Below, one piece after another: positions 1-8,569 of a DNA stretch of 64,000 nt. The notes beneath the pieces are model-generated. The model was not told the origin of the DNA and did no database searches. It saw only the letters and a list, made by a program, of their open reading frames with translations. Every line of letters begins with the position of its first letter. Position 1 is the first letter of the stretch. A program made the translations under genes and the position numbers. Origin of the DNA: Agarivorans sp. Toyoura001. Its GTDB lineage: Bacteria > Pseudomonadota > Gammaproteobacteria > Enterobacterales > Celerinatantimonadaceae. Where the stretch lies: contig NZ_BJEQ01000004.1 in NCBI RefSeq assembly GCF_005405585.1, positions 239,949 through 303,948 on the forward strand, in the 5' to 3' direction.

Positions 1-61
1 TTTTGTTGGTTTAGTTTGTTTAATAAGATAACTAGCTTTTTCATACCCTTGAATTTTAGGC

Positions 62-91
62 AAAAAAAAGCCATCGCATAAAGCAATGGCT
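62..91 (-). terminator. Rho-independent terminator of the GcvB-like RNA
   Basis: Stem AGCCATTGC / GCGATGGCT (one internal mismatch, 5-nt loop) is followed on the minus strand by eight U residues (A run at 62-69). It has no upstream protein gene on this strand, which is what first points to a small RNA here. Confidence 0.85.
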
Positions 92-222
92 ACAAATTCT
101 TTTTGACAGACAGGGTCAAAATAAGAAACAGGGAAGTCAGCAAAAGGCCGACAAATGCAAACACAACATAGCAATCAAAGTAATTACAAATCCGGTAACT
201 ACTTAAAGAGGCCTGACATAAC
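62..222 (-). ncRNA. gcvB: GcvB-like Hfq-dependent small RNA
   Basis: The minus strand divergent from gcvA carries the marks of GcvB, the sRNA that represses many amino-acid and peptide uptake mRNAs. The G/U-rich R1 seed TGTTGTGTTTGCA (complement of 156-168) and the conserved block ACCCTGTCTGTC (complement of 105-116) match the E. coli GcvB sequence as I recall it. A terminator hairpin with a run of eight U residues closes it at 62-91. In E. coli gcvB is likewise transcribed divergently from gcvA and activated by GcvA. The 5' end is inferred from a TAATAT -10 box (complement of 229-234), which gives about 160 nt, shorter than the roughly 205 nt of E. coli. No good -35 box is visible, consistent with activator dependence. 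Confidence 0.82.
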
Positions 223-228
223 ACCTTG

Positions 229-234
229 ATATTA
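229..234 (-). promoter_or_regulatory. Candidate -10 box of the gcvB promoter
   Basis: TAATAT on the minus strand lies about 7 nt before the inferred GcvB start. The matching -35 position (252-257) has no recognisable hexamer, as expected for a GcvA-activated promoter. The 235-357 region must also hold the divergent gcvA promoter and the GcvA sites; I cannot assign these exactly. Confidence 0.4.
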
Positions 235-357
235 GGCGCTCTGTCAGACCCCTTCGCTTGATTGCGTGTGCATATTAATCTGCAACTGGTCGTACAACAA
301 TAGATAATTTATAATGCCTATAGATTAGAAAAACTTATCCGTTAATGGGATGTTAAT

Positions 358-1284
358 ATGGCGCGTCGTTTGCCCCCCTTAAATGCATTAAAAGCGTTTG
401 AAGCTGCTGCTAGGCACCTCAGTTTTACTCGAGCTGCAGAAGAGTTATTTGTGACTCAAGCCGCAGTCAGTCACCAGATCAAAGCCTTAGAAGAGTTTTT
501 GGGTTTGAAACTTTTCCGCAGAAAAAACAGAGCCTTACTGTTGACCGAAGAAGGCCAGGGCTATTTTCTTGATATTAAAGATATTTTTATATCGTTAACC
601 GAAGCTACCGATCGGCTACTTGCTCGTGGCGCTAAAGGAACGATAACAGTTAGTTTACAACCCAGTTTTGCCATTCAATGGTTAGTACCACGTTTATCCC
701 AATTTAGTGAGATGCATCCCGATATTGATGTTCGAATAAAAGCGGTAGATTTGTACGAAGGCTCATTAACCGAAGATGTCGATGTTGCTATTTATTATGG
801 GCGAGGTAATTGGTCTGGTTTACGCGCCGATAAGCTTCACACTGAGTATTTGGTTCCAGTATGTTCGCCGAGCTTATTGGTGGGCGATAAAGCCTTAACT
901 AAGCCTGAAGATTTGCAGTTTCATACGTTATTGCATGATACAGCCCGCCATGACTGGAAGGAATGGTTTAAGTTGGTGGGTTTGCGCCAAATGAATGTTA
1001 ACCATGGACCTATCTTTTCTCACTCAACCATGGTGTTACAGGCGGCAGTTTATGGGCAAGGTGTGGCGCTGGGGCACAGTGTGCTGGCTAAGCCAGAGAT
1101 TGAAGCGGGTCGCTTGGTATGTCCTTTTGAGCAGGTTTTACTGAGTAAAAATGCCTATTATATGGTGTGTAAACCGAGCCAAGCAGAGCAGGGCAAGTTA
1201 GTGGCGTTTCGTGAATGGATGATTTCGCTGGTTGAGCAAGAGCAGCAGGAATTTGCGAATGAAGGTTTGGTAGACGCAGAATGA
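358..1284 (+). CDS. gcvA: GcvA, LysR-type regulator of glycine cleavage
   Basis: A 308-residue LysR-type regulator that is nearly collinear with E. coli GcvA from its first residues (RLPPLNALKAFEAAARHLSF). Residues about 6-65 form the winged helix-turn-helix, and about 92-300 the LysR substrate-binding domain with the GcvA-typical segments QPSFAIQWLVPRL and GPIFSHSTMVLQAA. In E. coli GcvA activates the glycine cleavage operon when glycine is plentiful and also drives the small RNA GcvB. The GcvB-like RNA found immediately upstream and divergent supports the assignment. Its stop codon overlaps the next start (ATGA), so it is co-transcribed with ygdD and rlmM, the same order as in E. coli. Confidence 0.95.
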   Translation: MARRLPPLNALKAFEAAARHLSFTRAAEELFVTQAAVSHQIKALEEFLGLKLFRRKNRALLLTEEGQGYFLDIKDIFISLTEATDRLLARGAKGTITVSLQPSFAIQWLVPRLSQFSEMHPDIDVRIKAVDLYEGSLTEDVDVAIYYGRGNWSGLRADKLHTEYLVPVCSPSLLVGDKALTKPEDLQFHTLLHDTARHDWKEWFKLVGLRQMNVNHGPIFSHSTMVLQAAVYGQGVALGHSVLAKPEIEAGRLVCPFEQVLLSKNAYYMVCKPSQAEQGKLVAFREWMISLVEQEQQEFANEGLVDAE

Positions 1285-1652
1285 GCAATCAAATCAACGC
1301 CAGTTGGCCAATTCGTTTATTACTCGCGATAAGCGGCGGATTTACCGTGATAATGGGGGCGGGTGCCGCGCATGGCTTTAGTCGGTTTTTAGGTGACGGA
1401 CAGCTTGGCTGGATAGAAACGGGCGTGTTCTACCAACTTATTCATTTAGTGGCGGCGGTCGCTGTGCTGAATAAGTATCGCCTTAGTGCAATATTGTGGA
1501 TTATTGGTGGTTGGTTATTTGCCGGTAGCTTATACTGCTTGGCTTTTTTCGGCGCTAAAATATTTGGGCCAATGACTCCGCTCGGTGGAGTGGTGTTGAT
1601 TATTGGCTGGTTGTGTTTAGCGTTACCTACAAAGAGTATAAGTAATGAGTAG
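1281..1652 (+). CDS. ygdD: YgdD-like DUF423 inner-membrane protein
   Basis: A 123-residue very hydrophobic protein with about four membrane segments (roughly residues 9-30, 48-66, 70-91 and 99-118) and the glycine- and alanine-rich start GGFTVIMGAGAAHGF typical of the DUF423 family. Its molecular function is unknown. The start overlaps the gcvA stop by four bases, and its end overlaps the rlmM start by eight, so the three genes form one unit. The same gcvA-ygdD-rlmM order occurs in E. coli, which is the main support for the gene symbol. Confidence 0.88.
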   Translation: MSNQINASWPIRLLLAISGGFTVIMGAGAAHGFSRFLGDGQLGWIETGVFYQLIHLVAAVAVLNKYRLSAILWIIGGWLFAGSLYCLAFFGAKIFGPMTPLGGVVLIIGWLCLALPTKSISNE

Positions 1653-2706
1653 TATCATCCTTTATTGTCGCTCTGGTTTTGAGAGTGACTGTGCCGCCGA
1701 AATCCAGTTTCATGCCGAGCAGTTAGGCTATTACGGGTTTGCCAAAGCAGGTGATGGTAAAGGGTTTGTAGAGTTTAGCTGTTTCCAAAGTGAGCACTCA
1801 GTAAGTCTTTATCAAAGCATAGATTTTCGCCAGTTGGTATTTGCTCGGCATTGGTTTTTAGCCTTGGCAGAAATGCAGTTAGATGAAGCGAACCGAGTGG
1901 CATCTATTTTAGCGCTAGAGCAGAAGTTGCCTCGATGCGGGAGTTTGCGTTTAGAATACCCAGATACTAACGACGGAAAAGCACTATCAAGTTTTTGCAA
2001 AAAATTTACTCGCCCGTTAGAAAACGCGCTAGTTAAACACCAATGGTTGACTAAAAAAACCAATCCAAAACTGCCGGCTATGCAGCTGTTTTTCGTTAGC
2101 GGTACCCATTGTTGGCTAGGTTACTCTGATACTCGTAATGGTAATGCTCAGCTTAATGGCATTCTACGTTTAAAGTTTCCATCTGAAGCGCCTAGCCGCT
2201 CAACCCTAAAGCTTGATGAAGCCTTTATGGTATTGCTGAATGAACAAGAGCGCGAGCAATACATTGAAAACGGCCAACATGCTGTTGATTTAGGGGCTTG
2301 CCCAGGTGGTTGGACTTATCAGTTGGTTAGGCGAAATATGTTTGTAGCTGCAGTGGATAACGGCCCTATGGCGCAGTCTTTAATGGATACTGGCCAAGTG
2401 CAGCATTATCGAGAAGATGGGTTCAAATATAAACCTGAGCGTGACAATGTAAGTTGGTTGGTGTGTGACATGGTTGAGCGCCCGGCTAAAGTATCGCGAC
2501 TAATGCTTAAATGGTTAGCCAATGGTTGGTGTCGCTACGCCATGTTTAATTTGAAGTTGCCAATGAAGCAGCGATTTACTGAAGTTAATCAAGACTTGGA
2601 ACTATTGCGAGAAGGCTTAAGTGAGTTAGGTTTCAAACATGAAGTAAGAGCCAAGCAACTCTACCATGATAGGGAAGAAATCACGGTTTTTGCACGAGTT
2701 TATTAA
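1645..2706 (+). CDS. rlmM: RlmM, 23S rRNA C2498 2'-O-ribose methyltransferase
   Basis: A 353-residue cytosolic SAM-dependent methyltransferase that modifies cytidine 2498 of 23S rRNA in E. coli. The N-terminal half is a THUMP-like RNA-binding region starting IILYCRSGFESDCAAEI. The C-terminal Rossmann methyltransferase (about 180-350) shows the SAM-binding sequence AVDLGACPGGWTYQLV, then VAAVDNGPM and the late FNLKLPMKQRF segment. Its length is close to the E. coli enzyme (366). It is the last gene of the gcvA-ygdD-rlmM unit and ends at a strong bidirectional terminator. Confidence 0.95.
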   Translation: MSSIILYCRSGFESDCAAEIQFHAEQLGYYGFAKAGDGKGFVEFSCFQSEHSVSLYQSIDFRQLVFARHWFLALAEMQLDEANRVASILALEQKLPRCGSLRLEYPDTNDGKALSSFCKKFTRPLENALVKHQWLTKKTNPKLPAMQLFFVSGTHCWLGYSDTRNGNAQLNGILRLKFPSEAPSRSTLKLDEAFMVLLNEQEREQYIENGQHAVDLGACPGGWTYQLVRRNMFVAAVDNGPMAQSLMDTGQVQHYREDGFKYKPERDNVSWLVCDMVERPAKVSRLMLKWLANGWCRYAMFNLKLPMKQRFTEVNQDLELLREGLSELGFKHEVRAKQLYHDREEITVFARVY

Positions 2707-2733
2707 AACATCATTGATGTAGTGTTAAGCGAT

Positions 2734-2762
2734 AAAAAAGGCAGCCTAGGCTGCCTTTTTTG
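2734..2762. terminator. Bidirectional terminator between rlmM and icd
   Basis: Inverted repeat AAGGCAGCC / GGCTGCCTT is flanked by an A run on the left and a T run on the right. It can therefore end both the rightward rlmM transcript and the leftward isocitrate dehydrogenase transcript. Confidence 0.9.
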
Positions 2763-2776
2763 AATCGATAATAAGT

Positions 2777-3784
2777 TTATAAACGATCTAAAATCGATTG
2801 AGTAAACTCTTTAGTGCCGGCTGTGCCACCTAAATCACGAGTGGTACGGTCACCACTTGCTATTACTTCGGTAAGCGCTTTTAGAATGTTAGCCGCTTTG
2901 TCTTCCATACCTAGGTATTCAAGCATTTGAATACTGGCCAAAATAACCGATGTTGGGTTAGCAATATCTTGTCCTGCAATATCAGGTGCGCTGCCGTGTA
3001 CCGCTTCAAAAATTGCTGCACGTTCACCAATATTAGCGCCAGGAGCCATACCTAAACCGCCCACTAGGCCAGCACATAGGTCAGACAATATGTCGCCAAA
3101 TAAGTTTGTGGTAACCATTACGTCAAAGCGCTCTGGGTACATTACTAGGTTCATACATGCGGCATCAACGATCATTTCTTCCGACTCAATATCGGGGTAT
3201 TGCTTAGCTACTTCACGCGCTACTTCTAAAAATAAACCAGAAGTAGATTTCATGATGTTAGCTTTATGAATGGCGGTGACTTTCTTACGGCCTTCACGGC
3301 GCGCCAATTCGTAAGCAAATTTTACAATGCGCTCTGCGCCATCTTTTGTAATAACACTCATTGCTTCGGCGCTAGTGCCGTCTTCGCTACGTTTCTGACC
3401 AATACCTGAGTACATCCCTTCGGTGTTTTCACGAACGGTGATGATATCAATGTTCTCGTAACGCGCTTTAGTACCTACAAAAGAGCGTACTGGACGAATG
3501 TTAGCGTAAAGGTCGAAATGTTTACGCATTGAAACGTTGATAGAGGTGAAGCCGGTACCCACAGGCGTGGTGAGTGGGCCTTTTAGTGCGATGCCATTTT
3601 GTTCGATGAGTTGTAGGGATTTCTCAGGTAACAGGCTGCCATCACTTTCTAACGCAGTAAGCCCTGCGTTGGCAAAATCATATTCAAAACCACAACCCGC
3701 TTTGTCCATGATAGCGATTGCACTTTCGATAATACTAGGGCCAATACCATCTCCTGGTATTACGGTGATTCGTCTTGTTGACAT
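2777..3784 (-). CDS. NAD-type isocitrate dehydrogenase
   Basis: A 335-residue beta-decarboxylating dehydrogenase of the isocitrate/isopropylmalate family; it should convert isocitrate to 2-oxoglutarate in the TCA cycle. It begins with the family motif ITVIPGDGIGPSI. The substrate-loop sequence SINVSMRKHFDLYANIRPVR and the later RENTEGMYSG resemble NAD-linked isocitrate dehydrogenases rather than LeuB. The cofactor region HGSAPDIAGQDIANPTS has the aspartate expected for NAD preference. It is much shorter than the E. coli NADP enzyme (416). Homoisocitrate or tartrate activity cannot be excluded from sequence alone. It is monocistronic, with a structured leader upstream (3832-3877). Confidence 0.85.
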   Translation of the reverse strand: MSTRRITVIPGDGIGPSIIESAIAIMDKAGCGFEYDFANAGLTALESDGSLLPEKSLQLIEQNGIALKGPLTTPVGTGFTSINVSMRKHFDLYANIRPVRSFVGTKARYENIDIITVRENTEGMYSGIGQKRSEDGTSAEAMSVITKDGAERIVKFAYELARREGRKKVTAIHKANIMKSTSGLFLEVAREVAKQYPDIESEEMIVDAACMNLVMYPERFDVMVTTNLFGDILSDLCAGLVGGLGMAPGANIGERAAIFEAVHGSAPDIAGQDIANPTSVILASIQMLEYLGMEDKAANILKALTEVIASGDRTTRDLGGTAGTKEFTQSILDRL

Positions 3785-3831
3785 ATCTCTTCCTAATTCG
3801 TAGGCATTTTTTATTATCTAAGGGGAGGAGG

Positions 3832-3877
3832 TAACACTCCGTGTTATTGCCCGACAATTGAGGTCTTCGGGCAACAC
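3832..3877 (-). promoter_or_regulatory. Palindrome and hairpin in the icd upstream region
   Basis: A 15-bp palindrome, TAACAC-TCC-GTGTTA (3832-3846), adjoins a hairpin formed by TTGCCCGA (3847-3854) and TCGGGCAA (3867-3874). Both lie 48-93 bp before the icd start. The palindrome could be an operator, and the hairpin could fold in the leader. The regulator is unknown. Confidence 0.35.
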
Positions 3878-3976
3878 AGAGTTTACATTTTTTTAACTCA
3901 ATACTCAAAAGGATTCAGCTAATACTAAGGTATTAGCTTGATTTTAAGACTAAATTTTAGCCAGCTTTGTTAAGAC

Positions 3977-5863
3977 TTATAATTTGAAAACCTCAATGGA
4001 TTTATTCAGTGTATTGGCAATTTCAGTGAGCTCCTCAACCATTTTGGTATTGTTCTCCGAGCTATCGAAAGTGCTTTTTGCTAAATCGTTGATGCCGACA
4101 ATACTGGTGTTAATTTCTGCCGCTACTAGGGTCTGTTCTTCAGCGGCTGTGGCAATTTGAGTATTCATGTCATGAATCACTGACACTGAGCTACTTATGG
4201 CTTCTAAGGCTTGATTTGCTTGGTCTGATTTTTCTGCGGTGAGTTGAGCATCTTTGGCGTTGGTTTGCATTAATGATACGGAGTTTTTCGCCTCGGTTTG
4301 CAGCTTGGTAATCATCTCTTGAATTTCATTAGTGCTATCTTGAGTCCGATTAGCGAGATTACGCACCTCATCGGCAACCACCGCAAAGCCTCGGCCTTGT
4401 TCGCCTGCGCGTGCTGCTTCAATCGCCGCATTAAGCGCTAGTAAGTTGGTTTGTTCAGCAATGCCGCGAATTACCTCTAATATTCGGCCAATGCCCTCTG
4501 TTTCCATTTCTAGCTTGTTAATCACCTCCTGAACTTTTTCGATACCGCCAACTAGCAAATTAATGTTGTTGTTCATTTCGTTGACTACGCTAATGCCTTG
4601 CTGGGAGTGTTCGTTGGCTTCAGTTGCTGCCGTTGAGGCTTGAAGTGCGTTACGCGCTACTTCATCTACAGTTACCGTCATTTGGTTCATTGCCGTTGAC
4701 GTTTGCTCCAATTGCATCATTTGTGATTCAGAACTGGTGTTTACCGTTGAGGCTGACTCGTGAATAAGGGATGACGATTTATTTAACTGCTCGGTGGCGG
4801 TGTTAATACCGGTAACGATGCTGGTGAGGTTTTTGACCATGGCCAACACCGCATGATAAATCCCGGTTTCATTTCCAGTTTGCTGCTCTGAATAACGTAA
4901 ATCACCTTTGGCAATGTTTTGCACAATGGTTTCTATGTCTGAAGGTTCGCCGCCAATCGGGGCATACATTAATCGGATGACCACAAAGTAGGTAATCACT
5001 AAGGCGACAATAATTAGCACTACCGCTAGAGAAGCGGTGATCATAAGATTACGGTTCGAGGCTTGGTTTATACTATCCCACCGGTCCCACGCCCATACTG
5101 TCCAGTTGAGTGTGGATGCTTTTGCTGATACCACGGAATACTCGTTACCATCAAAATCATAGTCATGCTGGCTTGAGTCCATTGTATTGTACTGTTTATA
5201 GGAGGGGCGTAATTCAAACAGGTTTTTGCCAATGTAATCAGTATATTTAGCCGCAATAATGAAACCGTCTTCTCGGCTTACAAACAGCTGATTTTGTTCC
5301 GATAAGCCATCAATAAACGTTGTTATCTGATTTAAGGCAAGGTTAACCGCCAAAATGCCTATCGCTTTGCCATCGCGCTGCACTGGAACAGCTACCGCCA
5401 TTACAACATCACCGGTGCTGCTGGTATAAGGTGTGGTAACAATTTTAGCTTCATTCGCCATACCACGGGTATACCATTCGCGATTGAGCTTTTTAGCGTT
5501 GAAGTTAGGAATAATGCCATTATTGCTGGCAGCGTAAGTGTCTCCACTAGCCAAACCGATGTAGGCATTAAGCACGCCTAATTTGTTCTTCATCGCATGT
5601 AGCGACACCATTAGTTGTTTTTCATCTACTTTGCCAGAGGCACTCACTGGAAGTTCGGCGGCCTTTAAATCCAAGGCATCAAAATAACGATCCATTTTTT
5701 GTTCAATCGCTTTCGCGATAAGGAACGCTTGATCGTCCAATTGGGCGGTGTAATTGACTACAGAAGCGGATTTAAAGTTAATAAATCCAACGGCGGAGAT
5801 GAGTAGAATTATAATGGAGAACAACAAACCCATTAAGTAGAGGATCTTTGCCTTGGCGCTCAT
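3977..5863 (-). CDS. Methyl-accepting chemotaxis protein with dCache sensor
   Basis: A 628-residue transmembrane chemoreceptor. TM1 is at about 7-29 and a periplasmic double-Cache region at about 35-270, containing NREWYTRG (127-134) and [10 protein letters not shown] (143-152), a pattern seen in Cache receptors for amino acids and related small ligands. TM2 is at 273-298, followed by a HAMP segment and the long cytoplasmic coiled coil. The CheA/CheW contact hairpin tip is at about 467-503 ([20 protein letters not shown]). There is no C-terminal CheR-binding pentapeptide. The ligand is not deducible; an amino-acid-like ligand is a guess from the Cache motif. Stand-alone gene. Confidence 0.9.
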   Translation of the reverse strand: MSAKAKILYLMGLLFSIIILLISAVGFINFKSASVVNYTAQLDDQAFLIAKAIEQKMDRYFDALDLKAAELPVSASGKVDEKQLMVSLHAMKNKLGVLNAYIGLASGDTYAASNNGIIPNFNAKKLNREWYTRGMANEAKIVTTPYTSSTGDVVMAVAVPVQRDGKAIGILAVNLALNQITTFIDGLSEQNQLFVSREDGFIIAAKYTDYIGKNLFELRPSYKQYNTMDSSQHDYDFDGNEYSVVSAKASTLNWTVWAWDRWDSINQASNRNLMITASLAVVLIIVALVITYFVVIRLMYAPIGGEPSDIETIVQNIAKGDLRYSEQQTGNETGIYHAVLAMVKNLTSIVTGINTATEQLNKSSSLIHESASTVNTSSESQMMQLEQTSTAMNQMTVTVDEVARNALQASTAATEANEHSQQGISVVNEMNNNINLLVGGIEKVQEVINKLEMETEGIGRILEVIRGIAEQTNLLALNAAIEAARAGEQGRGFAVVADEVRNLANRTQDSTNEIQEMITKLQTEAKNSVSLMQTNAKDAQLTAEKSDQANQALEAISSSVSVIHDMNTQIATAAEEQTLVAAEINTSIVGINDLAKSTFDSSENNTKMVEELTEIANTLNKSIEVFKL

Positions 5864-6035
5864 TTATATTTCCCTATATTTATTTTCATCTTCTGCAAAA
5901 GCTTGGCCTTATTGGACAAGCTTGTATGCATGCGACTAAATAAACTATAGATCAAAAAACTACTTTGAATGGTTTAGCCAAGAAGACTTTTTTAAGGTAG
6001 CTTTAGCTAAATGTTATGGGATAACCAGAGCTTAG

Positions 6036-6857
6036 ATGAAAGATTTAAATGCTTTACACGTTTTTTTAGCGTTAATGCACACTCGTTCTACCACTAAAGC
6101 CGCGCGGAAATTAGGGCGGTCACAGTCTTATGTTTCAAAGGTGTTGGCTCAGCTAAGAGAGCAATTAGATGATCCCTTGTTTGTGAGACATGCTGGAGAT
6201 TTACAACCTACTAGTTATGCCGAATCCATTGCTCCTAAATTAAAGCGCGCTTTGGTAGATGTAGATCTTGCTCTTGAACCCGACGAATTCGATCCATCAA
6301 GTGTCAGTAAAGTGACCTTGCATATTGTTGAGCCTTATTTGATTACCTTAGGCAAACAAATCATCGACGCGATAAGAGAGCAAACATCAGCAGTGATTGA
6401 GATGAGGCAGTGGGGCGCTAATAGCGAATCGCTTATTTTACGCGAAGAAGTAGACCTTGGCTTACATGTTATCAATGATAAACCTCAGTCTTTTTACCAA
6501 AAAAGAATTCACTCTGGGGCGGGCTATTTTCATGGTAATCAATCTGGGGAGTATGTGAAGTTTCTAATCTCGGGAGTGAACGAGCATCAAGACCATTTCA
6601 GGGCACTAGATCCCACAATAGAAGTGGGAATTATTGTTGATAGCCATATATTATTAGATCAACTGATGGGCAATTGTTTTACTTTAAAGTACGAACCTTA
6701 CTATGAAAAAAGCCAACAGCATCAATTGAATATTGATGTTGCATTGATAATGAAAAGCTCGCTTCGTTATTCGGCTAAACAACAATGGCTATCAAATCTG
6801 ATTTCGTCAATTATCGATCGACACAATAGCGAATGGTTAGCCTTACAGGGCGAGTAG
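6036..6857 (+). CDS. LysR-family transcriptional regulator (short)
   Basis: A 273-residue LysR-type protein with an N-terminal winged helix-turn-helix (about 4-62; TKAARKLGRSQSYVSKVLAQLRE) and a rather short, divergent effector domain. It is shorter than the usual 295-310 residues, and the C-terminal half has few recognisable family landmarks, so the effector cannot be guessed. It is divergent from the chemoreceptor gene (172 bp between) and convergent with the HlyD unit (42 bp between), so it does not sit in the usual place to control the HlyD genes. Confidence 0.8.
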   Translation: MKDLNALHVFLALMHTRSTTKAARKLGRSQSYVSKVLAQLREQLDDPLFVRHAGDLQPTSYAESIAPKLKRALVDVDLALEPDEFDPSSVSKVTLHIVEPYLITLGKQIIDAIREQTSAVIEMRQWGANSESLILREEVDLGLHVINDKPQSFYQKRIHSGAGYFHGNQSGEYVKFLISGVNEHQDHFRALDPTIEVGIIVDSHILLDQLMGNCFTLKYEPYYEKSQQHQLNIDVALIMKSSLRYSAKQQWLSNLISSIIDRHNSEWLALQGE

Positions 6858-6899
6858 TAGAGTAGCGAAGGGATCGCTACTCTACGTTTGTTGTGGCGT

Positions 6900-7931
6900 T
6901 TAAATCGCCGACAAATATGATTTAAAGGCTTTTAAGCGTACAGTTGCCCCACCAATAATATCCATAAAACCAAGCGCTGGATGTGGTTTGTTAGCCGAAA
7001 CCCAGCCAGAACCGGTAGCGCCAATAGGCACGTTGTAACCTTCTGGCTCTTCGAATTCGATGACAATGGTTCGACCGTGTGAGCCCATGTTGTTACCCAC
7101 GTGTCGGCGAACTTGCTGTGAGCCGTTTATTACTGAAACGCGCGCTTCACCAGTACCCGTTGTTAAGCTATGCACTCGACCGCGGAATATTTCACCAGGG
7201 TAAGCATCAACATAAAATTCAGCAAACTGACCCACTTGTATGCCGCGGTACGTTTGGTCGGCGATTCGCATTTCTACAAATTTCTTGTTGGTATCGTATA
7301 AGTGCATATTACCTACACGCGTGCCGTTTACGATATTGGTAATCGATAACTGACCATCAAATGGCGCACGAATTTCACGACGTTCATTCTGCCAATTAGC
7401 ATTGGTCATTTGCGCATCTAAGCTTAGCATTTGGGCTTTTACAGACAATACGTTCGCTTCGGTTTGTTCAATTTTGGTTCGTAAATCATCACGTTGATAC
7501 TCTTGTGCAAATTCACTTAAGTTCTCTAAACGTTGAAGGTTTTTCTTGTCGTTATTGATTTGGTAAATCAAAGCCAGTATTTCTGCTTCGGCAGCTTTCT
7601 TCTGCGCTTCTAAACCGATAACTTGAGATTCAGTATCTTCGGTTTTAAGGGTGTAAATAAGATCGCCTTTCTTAACCATTTGGTTATGTACAACAAAAAC
7701 TTCTTCTACTTCTTGGCCAAATAAAGGGCTTAGCACGGCGTGTGGTGCTTTTACGGTTGTACTGTCTGTAAGGTCGGCCGGTGACCAAAAACGGTGTGCT
7801 GTAAACAAGGCTGCTGCCAACATTACGCCGATACTAACGGTGATAACCGCATTACGTAATGTCCACTGAATAACCCCTGTTTTTACCAGTATCCAACAGA
7901 TTAAAATATACGGGAGCATAATCTCTTTCAT
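6900..7931 (-). CDS. HlyD/EmrA-type membrane fusion protein (YiaV/YibH-like)
   Basis: A 343-residue periplasmic adaptor anchored in the inner membrane. There are two hydrophobic segments at the N terminus (about 5-21 and 28-45), a first lipoyl half-motif near 64-97, a coiled-coil hairpin at about 103-180 and the second lipoyl half near 187-207 (RAPFDGQLSITN), then beta-barrel domains. The basic, aromatic C-terminal tail resembles that of E. coli YiaV and YibH. It follows the small membrane gene by three bases with a strong GGAGGA ribosome-binding site. Unlike classical HlyD proteins, no ABC, MFS or RND pump and no TolC gene is adjacent. The exported substrate is unknown. Confidence 0.85.
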   Translation of the reverse strand: MKEIMLPYILICWILVKTGVIQWTLRNAVITVSIGVMLAAALFTAHRFWSPADLTDSTTVKAPHAVLSPLFGQEVEEVFVVHNQMVKKGDLIYTLKTEDTESQVIGLEAQKKAAEAEILALIYQINNDKKNLQRLENLSEFAQEYQRDDLRTKIEQTEANVLSVKAQMLSLDAQMTNANWQNERREIRAPFDGQLSITNIVNGTRVGNMHLYDTNKKFVEMRIADQTYRGIQVGQFAEFYVDAYPGEIFRGRVHSLTTGTGEARVSVINGSQQVRRHVGNNMGSHGRTIVIEFEEPEGYNVPIGATGSGWVSANKPHPALGFMDIIGGATVRLKAFKSYLSAI

Positions 7932-7934
7932 GAT

Positions 7935-8441
7935 TTATTCCTCCACACGCTTAGTGATAGCGCGACCATTGCGAATAATATTAGATAGCTCTTTAGCTAA
8001 TACGTCCCAACGCGCAAAGGCGATGATGATAGCGAGTACCCACCAGGTTTTATCGATGAATAAACCACACAGAGAAAGAGCAAAAATGATTTGGGTATGG
8101 GCGCTCGACATTTTGGCTGCTTTATGTACAGCGACCTCATGTAGGCACCAGAATAAGTAGGCAAGGTAAACCAAAATTGCCACTGTGACGAAAAAGACAA
8201 AACCCATGAATATTTCAGAATCGAGTAACTTCAAGATGGTTGGATAACCTTGAGAAAAATAGTCCTCTGGTAAGGTTTTACCATGAATAGTTGCTAGTTT
8301 AGATAACAGCACTGATGAGCCAATTAAAATACCTAGGGCCGCAGCGGTTTTAATAAGACTTTTGCAGGTTTTTATCCCAATCCTTAAGAGTTTTTTTGGC
8401 AACGATTCATTTCGTTGTATATGAGTTGAATTATTAGACAT
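7935..8441 (-). CDS. Small inner-membrane protein paired with HlyD
   Basis: A 168-residue protein with a basic N terminus and three or four predicted membrane segments (about 30-50, 76-100 and 114-142). I do not recognise a named domain. It is the first gene of a two-gene unit with the HlyD protein. This arrangement recalls yiaW-yiaV and yibI-yibH in E. coli, where a small membrane protein (DUF3302) precedes the adaptor, but this protein is longer and I cannot confirm homology. A function in export or envelope stress is inference from the partner only. A 29-bp palindrome lies 56 bp upstream. Confidence 0.7.
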   Translation of the reverse strand: MSNNSTHIQRNESLPKKLLRIGIKTCKSLIKTAAALGILIGSSVLLSKLATIHGKTLPEDYFSQGYPTILKLLDSEIFMGFVFFVTVAILVYLAYLFWCLHEVAVHKAAKMSSAHTQIIFALSLCGLFIDKTWWVLAIIIAFARWDVLAKELSNIIRNGRAITKRVEE

Positions 8442-8496
8442 CTAGCATTTGCCTTTAAAAGATAAAATCATCTAAATCTTATCTAAAGGGTAGGGT

Positions 8497-8525
8497 TTAT
8501 TTGGAATATCCAATATTCCAAATAA
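8497..8525. promoter_or_regulatory. 29-bp palindrome upstream of the HlyD unit
   Basis: Twelve-base arms TTATTTGGAATA (8497-8508) and TATTCCAAATAA (8514-8525) are perfect inverted repeats around a 5-base spacer. No U tract follows on either strand, so an operator for a dimeric regulator is more likely than a terminator for xni. A second hairpin, AACCTT (8524-8529) with AAGGTT (8534-8539), overlaps its right edge. Confidence 0.5.
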
Positions 8526-8569
8526 CCTTATTCAAGGTTTAACAAATACTTGGTAGTGAACGATGAGGC

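Noticed and set aside
6036..6857. LysR gene as regulator of the adjacent HlyD unit
   Set aside because: The genes are convergent, not divergent, so the usual LysR autoregulatory arrangement is absent; kept only as an open possibility.
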